Below, piece by piece: positions 1 through 10,276 of a DNA stretch of 64,000 bases. This DNA is from Terebella lapidaria (taxonomy: Eukaryota; Annelida; Polychaeta; Terebellida; Terebellidae), in contig OX424566.1 of the NCBI GenBank assembly GCA_949152475.1, positions 11,183,177 through 11,247,176 of the forward strand, given 5' to 3'. Within the stretch, counting starts at the first letter, position 1; each line of letters begins with the position of its first letter. The notes beneath the pieces are model-generated. The model had not been told where the DNA came from and ran no database searches. It was given only the letters and a program-made list of their open reading frames with translations. Position numbers and translations under genes: made by a program.

Positions 1-1240
1 GTTCAACGTCTCCTCATCATGCTCATGTTATGGACTTACATCTAATGCATATTTCTGACAACATAGTAACAGGCCACGCCGCCTTGGCAATCGCAGGAAT
101 ATGAAAGTGTAAATATTCATGTATCATCGGTACTAGGAATACTTCAAGTATGCGATGGTACAATCATGTATCTTATTGTATTGTTAAAGACGAAGTCCGA
201 CGTCTTCGGCCCATATTGCATTACTATCGGATGCAGGTTTCCAGAGTTTTTATTCGCAATTTGCGTTTATCTCTGGTTTTTTCTGAGTGGCGAGTGGGCT
301 GTATTGTTTTTATAACCTTTTCGTTTTTACATGTTGAATTTATAGGCCTAGGCTTTTGCTTATCATCATGTATTCATGAGCTTTCTTATCCTACGTAAGC
401 CTTGACATGTACATGCCTTCGTGCATCATACCGCTTAAACCAGTTTGCATGTCCAGAATCATTATGATTGTGTGACGCTGGTACATCTACTGCGACTTTG
501 AATGCCGACAGCTCCACACACGTTACTAGATTAGAAGTCATGTTTTCAAACAGTGTGTAGATGTCAGATTCTGTCCTCAGGAGTACTCAGGACAGGCATA
601 TGTTTCTGTGATTGTACATTACCTACATGTCTTGTGTACTTCAAATGAAATAGAGTATACATGTATTCTACTTGTGTGATACATAAGAGTTAGGCACATG
701 GCACTAGAACTACTAGAGTAGGGATGGATTGCTTGTGCTGGTCATTATCATCATACACACCAGGACATAGCTGTGTCCGGTTGTTCAGAAATGTTCATGC
801 AATCGCTGTCATTTCTGCCTTAACGTATACATACAACAACAGTACCACAGTTGCTATATTCTGATAATCACATTGTGAGCATGGTATATCTCTAACTATG
901 GGCACTATACAATAATCAACATGATCAGAAGATCAAGTGCTGCAGCATTTCTATTGTTTCTTCATAGCTTTCTTACAATGATCATCAGCTTGTAAGGTAC
1001 TACAGTACTGGCAGATGCCTCCAATAGAGTGACACTCGCTATATTGACATTACCACATTGTAGCATTGTAACTCACACATGCTCCATCTGGCACTCTACT
1101 TTTGTACAATATGTGCAGTATCTGACAGTATCTCGTGCATGATCACTGTGATACAGCATCCTCATGTTTTCTTCACAGCTCTGTTACGATGAACATCAAA
1201 CCTTGTAAACTAACAGGGGTCAGGCTCTCCTCCAACTTGA
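1..1240. other. Gene-poor AT-rich sequence, no feature seen
   Basis: No convincing coding exon, RNA gene or mobile element is visible on either strand. The only reading frames are short and show no family motif. Several ACATGTA-type words occur, as elsewhere in the window. Confidence 0.6.
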
Positions 1241-1677
1241 CTTGCAGCAGCTCCGCCCACCGGAAGGTCACGATCTGATCTGGCTGCTTCCAACCAGGGC
1301 GGCAAGTCAGACCCGGGTCACGAGCTCAACTCCCCTCTCTCCTGACTGTTGGTTGTAACCACACAATGTTTCATTGCCGCGGCCAAACATGTCAGTCTCC
1401 GCTTACGGGGTCCCGCGCTGGACCTTCGTCGCAGCTACAACCTTACTCTGCATACCCCTATGCTGTAGGTCATTGCCCGTCTGTGGGACACCTCGCCCAC
1501 AGGTCCTCTACCTTCACTTTATATTTATCATGCTTACAGTGGGACTGGATGCCCACTTTCTTCGCTACTAACCCATCTTCTTCTAAAACTATTGGGGAAT
1601 TTCGGCGGATATCCCTCACAACCGGAGCACACCTCCACGCAACTGGAGTCCTCCACTTGGGATATCAGCCTCACTTT

Positions 1678-1826
1678 GGGATTTTCCCCAATAAGTTTAG
1701 ATGTTCTACAAGCAAGTCAAAGGAATCTGGGGGTTGCTTTGAGTGATTAAAGCAGCCCCTAATCGCCAAACATTTTTGTAATTCAGCTCTTTTAATAAAT
1801 TGATGAAGCATATGAAGTGTTGTGAA
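1678..1826. repeat. 149-bp direct repeat, copy 1
   Basis: This segment recurs almost unchanged at 2139-2287, 461 bases further on. It starts with the kappaB-like palindrome GGGATTTTCCCC and contains an AATAAA near its 3' end. The sequence between the copies is unrelated to them. The ends are not TG...CA, so there is no support for calling the pair LTRs. The more GC-rich stretch from about 1240 to 1677 upstream has an open frame but no recognisable family. Confidence 0.85.
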
Positions 1827-2138
1827 TTTGGACCTTTTGTAGGTCAGTTCACAACACAGTATGATTCACTTTGGCTCGCTTGTGTTTCCACCTATCTCCC
1901 CCCAGGATATTCTGGGTACCCAGATCTTGTCCCATAGGTCACACCACTACTTTTTCTGGTCCCTAGATCATGTCTAGCCAGTCAGGGTCAAGCGTTTCTC
2001 AGCTTTATGCAAATTACATTTGGGCCGTCAGACAGTCTTTGTCTAGTCTCATTCTTGCTTTGGACGCCAAGACGCTGGCCCACCCCCACCCCTTTCTCCA
2101 CCGCTGTAACAACTAACCTGTTCCTTTGACTTCCTCAG

Positions 2139-2287
2139 GGGATTTTCCCCAATAAGTTCAGATGTTCTACAAGCAAGTCAAAGGAATCTGGGGGTTGCTT
2201 TGAGTGATTAAAGCAGCCCCTAATCGCCAAACATTTTTGTAATTCAGCTCTTTTAATAAATTGATGAAGCATATGAAGTGTTGTGAA
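2139..2287. repeat. 149-bp direct repeat, copy 2
   Basis: Second copy of the 1678-1826 segment, with only an occasional substitution seen by eye. It is preceded by an extra G, which makes the symmetric 13-mer GGGGATTTTCCCC at its start. Confidence 0.85.
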
Positions 2288-2655
2288 ATGTTGTTTTTGT
2301 AAGTACTGGAATGTTTGCATATATATTCAAGTAGTTTTGTTCAATGATTGCAAATCTATGTACGTATGTTCAATGTTTTTGAGAGATGAGAAATATAAAG
2401 TTGCTAACTGTGCTTTGCCGAAAAATTTGTCCCTTGGCTTCCAAGTTTTAAACATGTTTTACAGCCTGTGGATCATGCATGAGTTTGTCAATTTGGTCAA
2501 AAGATGATACAATGTATGATATATCAAAGATGAAATTTTTTGGCATGGAATAAGTTTGTGCACATTTACTCGCTGGTTTTTTTTAACTGCAACATCTGGC
2601 CGGCCACAATGAGACTGGTTGGCCAATGAATCTTGGAAAAACATCATTACATATA

Positions 2656-2938
2656 CCGTATTGGTCCTAATAGTGACACGCGCCCTAATAGTAGAGCACC
2701 CATCTCTTTTCCTCTAAAATGTTCGATTTTTGTAACCTTGAAATTCACTTCATATCTTTCTAATAAGATCTTGGAATGTTCCAATCGACGCTTTTATGCT
2801 ATTTGAAGGAGATTGAAGGCTATATGTATATTATTCAGTGATTTTCTTAAATTTGACCTCATGTTTGACCTCATTTCTACGCATGCTGCTGCAGGAGGTC
2901 TTGCTCGGACTCGCCGTCGACTATCAGGTCCAATACGG
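2656..2938. mobile_element. Small MITE with about 19-bp inverted ends and TA target site
   Basis: The ends read CCGTATTGGTCCTAATAGT on the left and the reverse complement of CCGTATTGGACCTGATAGT on the right, 17 of 19 identical. Both are flanked by TA, as expected for Tc1/mariner-type insertion. The interior has no coding capacity, so the element is non-autonomous. Confidence 0.7.
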
Positions 2939-2999
2939 TACCTACCACGATGGGCAAGTTTCACACCAAAGATGAATGTGATCTTTTCGAGCTAAATTT

Positions 3000-3534
3000 T
3001 GACAAACTGATGATTGGGACATGGATGTCAAATATATCTTTGTTCGAAATAATCGGTTTGCTATAGATTACAAACCAGTTCATAAATGTATGTTGCTCTG
3101 GAAGCAACAAACCATTTTTCTTGAAAAACATTACTACGGTTCCATCCTGATCAACTTTCGCCTGATATGCCCGAATATTTCGATAACAATTGACAAGATC
3201 ACATTAATCAAGGCATCAAGGTACATGAAACATGGCCATTCATGCACACTGATACATGTACATCTCAGTACCCGATTACCAGTCACTCAACAATTTTATT
3301 CAAAATACATTTAGGCACAGGACTGGAGAACACACAATTGAACTGGTCATTCAAAAACGTATGCACTGATATACAAATCACTTGACAATTTTATTCAAAA
3401 CACAATTCGGTATAGGACTGGAAAACATACAATTGTGTGATATAACATCAAAATTTGCTCAGGCACCTGAATCAGATTCATTCAAAAACATAAATACTGC
3501 AACATACCATACAGATATATAGAACAATTAATAA
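3000..3534. other. Region downstream of ZF-A, no gene seen
   Basis: AT-rich sequence with a degenerate internal repeat: two similar stretches around 3290-3350 and 3390-3440 share a 'GGACTGGA(A)AACA(T/C)ACAATTG' theme. No exon is supported. Confidence 0.5.
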
Positions 3535-3540
3535 TTTATT
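3535..3540 (-). terminator. Polyadenylation signal of ZF-A
   Basis: AATAAA on the minus strand, about 70 bases beyond the ZF-A stop codon, in AT-rich 3' UTR sequence. Confidence 0.6.
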
Positions 3541-3608
3541 TCAATCATGTAGGGAAAATAACAGTTCATTTTTACACCTAGGGAACACGATGTAGTCGAA
3601 AATTTTGT

Positions 3609-6594
3609 TCACTCTTGGAAGGTTGCAATGTTGTTTGTTTCCACGACATTGAACATGCTCGCCTGTTCAACATCGTCAAAACCGCCAGTAACATTGACCA
3701 GCTCATCTAGCGACTGGGCGCCTTGTATGGCGTCCAATCCCTCATTACCGTCATTCAAAACCACGTACATGCTCTCCACACCATTACTCAGCAGGAAGTT
3801 TCCATCGGCACCAGCTTGAACAATCACCATATCCCCAATTTGGTTGTTAGGAATAACATCTGCCGTTTCCATGGCATCCGCGACCTGGACTTGAAGGACT
3901 TCCTCGCCCCCTTCCTCGCCCCCGTCGTTGCCCCCCACTGTAGGCAAGGGAAGCTGGCAGAGGTCTGCGGCAGTGTCCGGGGGAGTTTTGCGCCGAGTAC
4001 GACCACACTGGTGTCCATCCTTCATAGCTTGTCGTCGGAAGCCATGGCCGCAAGTCTCACACTTGAATGGATACTGTCCCTCGTGAATCGTCCGTACATG
4101 GGACAACAGGCCGCTCTTGTCCTTGTAAGCCTTGCCACATGTTTCGCAAGCATGTTGCCGACCTGTATTGTATTCTGAAAAATAAAATCGTTCATAAAGT
4201 TTATGTAAGGTATGTGGAAAAGATGTTCATGAAATACCTGTAGCATTGTGCAGGAAGATTTTCGTTGCACACCATATCTACATCAAGTTGTCATGCAAGT
4301 AGAAAAATCTACCAGTATTGACAGTATGTACATGTGAATTTCGGTCTTACCAATTCAGGAATGACAATTCATATACTATCAACTAAAATATTAGAGTGAC
4401 AGTCTGTGATACTTAGATCAAAACTCACTGTCATGTGTCAGGAGACTGCTCATCTACCAATATTAACAGTACCGGTATGTACATGTGAATTTCGGTCTTA
4501 CCAATTCAGGAATGACAATTCATATACTATCAACTAAAACATTAGAGTGACAGTCTGTGATACTTGGTTAGATCAAAACTCACTGTCATGTGTCAGGAGA
4601 TGGCGTTCAAAGGAACTCTTGCGAACGAACGTCTTGCCACACTCTGGACAGGTTCGGATGTCGAGTGGTTTGCGTTTGTAGAGGTTATGTTTGTGTCGCT
4701 TGTGCAGCGTCAAGCCGGACAAGTTTGTGAAAGTCTTTGCGCACACCTCGCAGATGTACTCGCGCTGTTCTTCCTTGTGTTCGCTGGCTTTGTGACGCTG
4801 GCATTCTGCCAAGTCATAGCTGTAGAACGTGCACATGTGACAGCAATACCGTCGTTTGACTGCATTGTTCGCTGTGCAAGCGTTCTCCACGTGACGTCGC
4901 AATGAACACTTCTTGATTTCTTTGCCGCAGTACGGGCAAGACGTCACGGCAAGATGCTCATCTTGACTCCTCTGGTACTTGTCCTTTGATAACATCTTGA
5001 GAGCCGTCTGATGGAAGTCTTTATAATTAGGCTCCTTGGAGTGGCAGTGCCTTAAGTGTGAAAGGATGCAATGTCCAAAGTAGGTTTTCTCACAAAATGG
5101 ACAGGACTGTTCAGTACCACTCGTAAATTTGGACCATCGATGTTCAAGAATTGCTGTCAGTTGTGCTGTGCCTTTTGCGTTGTCTTTGTGTTTCTTCTTG
5201 AGATGTCTTGTGAGACTTCCCAGTGCCTTAAACTTTGCGTCACAGACCTTACATGGGAAAGCCTGCGTGGCCACTTCATCGTCTGAATCTTTGTCAGCTT
5301 CGGATGTGTCAGCCTTGGATAGTAGGTTCCCATGGAAGATTTTGAAATGACTGTCCAATTCTGAACCTTCACCTGTCAAATAGTCACAGATGTAGCACTC
5401 GAAAAAGTTTGTTGCACCTTCAAAGAGGTCCTCAGAATCATCATCTGTCTCCTGATCAAGGTCATCGATGGCATCTACACCATCAACTTGATTATCACAA
5501 GAGTCGGCAAAAACGTTTTCTGAGGCCACTGTCTCAGCGGTACTCGACGGTTCAGCAAAATCATGTGTCGTTGAGCCTCCAGGTTCATACTTCATCTTTA
5601 GGGTCTCAACTTCAGTTTTGCATTCAGCGCTGTCGACTGAATCGCACTCAGGGTTAGCAAAATATTGTGAAGGAGACTTTGGGCATACAGGGTCAGATGC
5701 TTTGTCATCAACCCTAAGATTGATGGTTTCTGCTGTTTCCAGCCCATCTTGTTGGACAGAACAAATTTCCCCTGGAGAAACATCAGTGAATGAGGATATC
5801 AGTTGGGTATTCCTTGATAAACTTTTGGCATCAAATTGTTGCGATGTGCACTTTACAACACTGTAATTTTGGCCATATTTCTCAGTCAAGCGTGAACTTT
5901 TGCGCTGGGCGACTCCTGTATTTGCTAGTTCATCTTGGAAGACCGTTGTCGGTTGCTGACTTGCAGAGTGACATTCTAGAGAGAACGTTTGTTGTTCTAG
6001 ATTCGAGGTGCTTGGTGCATGTGTACCATCTTTTATCGGGTTTATCTCTCTTTGCGGGAAATATGTGTCTTCAATATTGCAAGATATCGTGCCGTTAGCA
6101 GTCGTAAATCCAGTTTCATCTGAAAAGCATAATATTTCATGTAGGTTTTGTCAACATTTTTCTTAGATATATCAAGTACACACTTGGCACTTGTATGATG
6201 ATTTAAATGCATAAGATGATAGAGTCAGAACAAAGAGAGCGCATATAAAATGTACTAGTACCTCTAACAAGCAGAGAAAAATATTTTCTGTCAATGCATT
6301 TCCCAAGGATGTTGATTTCTTTGCCTGAAAGCAAACAGCATTGTTCATCAAACTTCAATATAAATTTGTGAGAGTATTGACATGTTTCACTGCTTGTTTA
6401 ACAAGTTTAGTGACTCAATGTAGAAATGAATTTCACCAAGTAAACTCACCTTCATCAGTCCTGCCAAAGCGGAGATAGGATTCGCCGTTTGCTGCGCTTT
6501 TAAGATTCTCCAGAATGGAAAGGGGAAACTTGATTTGTAATACTTGACAGTCTGGCACGGACTGTTTACTAATTCTCCTCCTTTTTGCGGACAT
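3609..6594 (-). CDS. ZF-A, C2H2 zinc-finger protein, four coding exons, 769 aa
   Basis: Coding exons on the minus strand: 6594-6450, 6324-6262, 6119-4584 and 4174-3609. All introns are GT/AG, all phase 1, and the total is 2310 bases. The ATG gives MSAKRRRISKQS. Exons 1, 2 and the start of 3 encode a module without cysteines (FPLSILENL, then INILGKCIDRKYFSLLVRG) shared with ZF-B and ZF-C. A Ser/Thr/acidic stretch follows to about residue 300, then seven fingers to about 580, starting FECYIC and ending RTCPECGKTF. The fourth is C2HC (CPYC...HVENAC). Exon 4 adds CETCGKAY...HVRTIH and a C2HC-like finger CETCGHGF...HQC, then an acidic tail with MYVVLNDG. Multi-finger proteins of this kind normally bind DNA in the nucleus; the target is unknown. 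An out-of-frame ATG lies 17 bases upstream of the chosen start, next to a likely 5' UTR acceptor near 6619. Confidence 0.9.
4308..4605. repeat. Tandem duplication of about 145 bp over the ZF-A exon 3 / intron 3 border
   Basis: 4308-4452 is repeated as 4453 to about 4605. The second copy holds the true end of exon 3 and its splice donor (ACA followed by GTGAGT on the minus strand). The first copy carries the same exon end and donor inside intron 3. The copies differ at a few bases and by short indels (CGG and GGTT present only in copy two). Confidence 0.85.
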
Positions 6595-6599
6595 GCTTG

Positions 6600-6960
6600 T
6601 ATCATCATTTGACTATCGACTGTAAAGAACAAATGAGCTTATGCATTGTAATAAAGTTATAATTCAAGTTACAAAACACATTAACAGTTAGGCCATAGTT
6701 ATTTTATTCCCTGGTTTACGGATTTTCAACAAAAATTTGGAATCAGGGGGGTTTGACAGATCCGCGTGGTACTTTCTGTTTTTCTTTCCAAATGCCATCA
6801 ATGAGTGCATTGAATAGAAGCATATTCCTCTATTTTATTTCGAAGGAAAATTGTGTAAATCTTCTTCATCGTTCATACGCACTACTTATTCAAACAACAG
6901 TGTACATTCCAAGATTGTACTCGGCAAACTGAGCATGTCCGAGAATGTCAACATACCCAA
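6600..6960. other. ZF-A upstream region
   Basis: Probably holds the 5' UTR, with a minus-strand acceptor (TTCTTTACAG) near 6619 just upstream of the start codon. The first non-coding exon and promoter could not be placed. No other gene is seen. Confidence 0.4.
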
Positions 6961-6962
6961 GG

Positions 6963-8955
6963 ACTAGACGTCAAGGCCTAGAGATGCCTTGGGGCATTTG
7001 GACTGAAATCAGGGCAAGGCAAAAGTTCATCCATAATATCCCTTAGACATGTTTGTCTAGAGTGAAGAGTCCGAAAATAACTCTACGACACACTGTTTTC
7101 TTGATAACGAAGTAAACAAAAAATGACGACTCGGCAAAAAAATTTGGTGCCAAGGTCGAAGTTCATCCATAATACCCTGTAGACATCTTTGTCTAGTGCG
7201 ACGAGTCCGAAAATAACGTCCGTTTCGCTCTACGATGCACCGTTTCCGAGATATACATTGGGCCTCACGGATGACTCACCAAAACCTCTTTTGACCTCTG
7301 GGTCAAAGGTCATTAGACTGAATGACCCCATAATCAATAGGGTTCCGGAAACCATTTGACAGAAAATTCACCCTCAGTTCCTCACAGACTAATCGGACGA
7401 TGGAGCCGGCTCCAAAACGATTGGGTTCATCTACAAAATATGACTGATAACTGGTGAAAATTTCTCAGAGATACGTCCAGGCGTTCTTGAGTTACATGTA
7501 TCATCTGGAAACCTAAACATAGCACCAAGGGTGCTGTAGCTTACCGGCAATCATGAGAAACGCAGAGTATTGATTTTCCAACATATAAATTGTTACACTG
7601 ATCTTGAACTCTAATTGTCCAAACATGTTCGTAAATGTTGCAGGAAACACATTTTCTGTATGGAATATAATACAAAATCATATTACACATCACAAAGGTA
7701 CATAAAGAGAATCTTATACATGATTTTGGGAAAAACTGTATGAATAGATTTAGACAAAATGGCCACCAAAGACAAACTCATCGTTTTTGACCTTTCAAGG
7801 TCATTGAAGGTCAAATTTGAGGTCATCACTCAAACCGCAATATTTGATTTCCCATTTGAATGTGCCAATACTTAGGCTCTATTTTGAAGTCTTCTATGAG
7901 TTTACTCTGCACAGCTCCCATTATGAAGGGAAAATTGGGTGAAATTTTCTAAGTCCAAAAAATTTTTCAATGGCCAAAAAAAAAAATTTGTTTTTTTTTT
8001 TTGCTGGAAATGGCTCAAAACGAATAGTGACTCGATTTGAGACGAAAAAATTTTTTTTCGCCGACCCATCAAAAAATCAAAATGGCCGCCACACGCAAAC
8101 CGGCAATTCAAGGGGAACGAATCTTATACACATCATAGAGGTACATGAGGGGAATGTGTTTTGAAACAAAAATCTCAAAATTGATCAGACAGTTTTTGAG
8201 AAAATGGCCATCAAAGTCCAAAATTGGTCATTTCTCGACAAAAAAAGGTCGTTTTGACCTTCCAATGTCATTGAAGGTCAATTTTAAGGTCATCACTCAA
8301 ACCGCAATATATGATTTCCCATTTGAATGTGCCAATACTTAGGCTCTATCTTCAAGTGTTGTATGAGTTTACTCCGCAGAGCTCCCATTATGAAGGAAAA
8401 TTTGGGTGAAATTTTCTAAGTCCCAAAAATTTTTCAATGGGCAAAAAAAAAAATTTTTTTTTTTTTGCTGGAAATGGCTCAAAACGAATAGTGACTTGAT
8501 TTGGGACAAACAAATTTTTTTCGCAGACCCGTCAAAAAATCAAAATGGCTGCACTCGCAAACCGGCGATTCAAGGGCAACGAAACTTATACACTTCATAA
8601 AGGTACATGAGAGGAATTTTTTGAAACAAAAATCTCAAAACTGATCAGACAGTTTTTGAGAAAATGGCCACCAAAGTCCAAAATTGGCAAATTTTCGTCA
8701 AAAATGGCCGCCAAATAGGCAAAAACGATTCAATCAAAAAAATTTAAAAAACGTCTTTAGATACTGGCCCAAGGTATGTTCTGACGAATTTATGGGGAAA
8801 TTCATCATGTCAAAAAAAAGTTACAGACCCGGACGGACGACGGACGCCGGACGAACGACGGACGAAAAACCACGACAATAGCTTATCGGCCCAAAGGGCC
8901 GGTAAGCTAAAAATGGAAAACGAACTCTGACCAAATCATAAGGGCATTCGTGCCA
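6963..8955 (+). mobile_element. R-family hairpin-ended element (R2), interrupted by a P element
   Basis: The left end ACTAGACGTCAAGGCC followed by GATGCCTTGGGGCATTTGG matches the left end of R1 at 10277. The body (TCTAGTGCGACGAG, CGTTTCGCTCTACGATGC, CAATAGGGTTCCGG, GGCGTTCTTGAGTTA) parallels R1, but with only one or two repeat units. The match stops at 7520, where a P element begins, and resumes at 8910 as far as the R right-end motif CATAAGGGCATTCG near 8937. The right hairpin is degraded. R was therefore present first and P entered it later. No coding capacity. Confidence 0.75.
7521..8909 (+). mobile_element. P-family hairpin-ended element (P1)
   Basis: The left end is a hairpin, AGCACC-AAG-GGTGCT, followed by TAGCTTACCGGC. 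The right end is a long hairpin, AGCTTATCGGCCC-AAA-GGGCCGGTAAGCT, whose outer arm is the reverse complement of the left motif. Inside are two diverged modules of about 450-490 bases, each with a self-complementary A/T run beside TTTTCGC(C/A)GACCC, an AAAATGGC(C/T)GC word and TGACCTT words. A CGGACGGACGA-type microsatellite precedes the right hairpin. There is no coding capacity. A reverse copy (P2) lies at 26740-27615. Confidence 0.85.
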
Positions 8956-9149
8956 AACCAGTTGCCAGCACCAGTGCGTGCAGGTTTCATGCATGCGCAG
9001 TGTTGCAGACATCAATGGCGTTTGAAAAGATGAACAGAAAATACCACTCGGATCTATCAAACTTCCTAAAACTATAAATAATGCTGGACAGCTCTCAGTT
9101 TTAGTGTGGTATTGTTTTAGAGCATTAATTCCATCCCAAAAGAGGTGTC

Positions 9150-9365
9150 CATCGTACTGCGATGTTCTTCAATATCTTTTGAAACAATCTGCGTACTCAA
9201 ATTTCTTGGTCATATATTCTTTGCCATGCTCGGTAATGTGGCCGCATGTGTGTATCGCCCAGGAATGGCGAAATCAGAAGTTGTGGATTATCATGCTGTG
9301 ATCGAATAAATAAGCACATGACCAAGAAATCTGAGTACACAAGATATTGAAGAACATCGCAATAA
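9150..9365. repeat. Inverted repeat (stem-loop), arms about 55 bp
   Basis: The arm around 9154-9216 (GCGATGTTCTTCAATATCTT, then TTTCTTGGTCATA) is the reverse complement of 9313-9365 (ATGACCAAGAAAT, then AAGATATTGAAGAACATCGC). The loop is about 95 bases. Immediately right, ATAATGAAGGTGAAT occurs twice, around 9368 and 9408. Probably a decayed MITE; no clear target duplication is seen. Confidence 0.7.
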
Positions 9366-9459
9366 CAAATAATGAAGGTGAATCAAAGTCCCCACTGGTG
9401 TGTACGGATAATGAAGGTGAATGAAGTTCCCCATTACTGCATTGTCAGAATTTCTATAA

Positions 9460-9680
9460 TGGCCTGAATCAGATCAGGGTACACCTATCAGCTTCCCCAT
9501 CACCACCACTGAGAATCCTGTTGCAGCAACCGTAATCCTCACCCAGCACCAAGTTTAATGTCCTCTCCGGGCTGAAGGACAACGTATCAGGCGCGAAATT
9601 CGCCGGGGAGCGAGACCTGTGATCGAACCCGAGACCACTCGTTTGTGAGATGAGCGCTCTACCACTGAGCAATTGACACC
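9460..9680 (-). mobile_element. tRNA-derived SINE
   Basis: On the minus strand the 5' end carries an A box (TTGCTCAGTGGTAGAGCG) and a B box (GGGTTCGATC) at tRNA-like spacing. The head is not followed by a tRNA acceptor 3' half. Instead there is a SINE-like body with GATACGTTGTCCTTCAGCC and GAGGACATTAAACTTGGTGC, ending near 9460. The loss of tRNA pairing and the long tail argue against a functional tRNA gene. Confidence 0.75.
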
Positions 9681-9689
9681 CGATATGAA

Positions 9690-10276
9690 ATGATGCTATT
9701 TAGATGACAAATCGATGAGTGGGAAACCTGGGTATAGGATCAAACAAGACATCATGTGAACGTATTCAAAACCGTTCAGCCGCTCAGTTCAGTCAGAGAA
9801 ATTCCCGTATTATCGCTCAGGTGCAAACGGGTGAGAAGGCAATTTGTGTAATGTGTGGTGTATAACTGTCATATTATCACGCGATTCGTATCACCACATC
9901 ATACTCTTCACGTTAGACAATTTGTTGCTCATAAATTTGATCAAATATAAAGATAAACTGAATTCAACAACACACAAGTCTGTCAGATTGGAAAGAAATG
10001 GAATAATATTAAATACCGACCTTCTTTAAATACATTTTCATGGAACAATTTATGGATCGGCTCCTACAGTGCTCTGACATATTTTTGTTGGAACTGTATC
10101 AAGGATACATACAACCCATTTTAACCGGGTGCACCACCTGTAATAAATCTACACAGAACAACAACTACAACAATAAAATACCATCATGTATAGGGGCCTA
10201 GATCTACCAGCTCCCACCTCAGTGAGCTAGGCATAGCTGGAGAACCATGCATGCACCCACGTGGAAAAAAAAAGAA
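9690..10276. other. Intergenic, no gene seen
   Basis: AT-rich sequence without a recognisable exon or repeat family. An A-rich tract just before 10277 abuts the R1 element. Confidence 0.5.

Noticed and set aside
1678-2287. The 149-bp direct repeats as LTRs of a small retroelement
   Set aside because: There are no TG...CA ends, no target duplication and no recognisable interior.
9610-9680. A tRNA gene on the minus strand
   Set aside because: A and B boxes are present, but the acceptor stem and 3' half are replaced by a SINE body.
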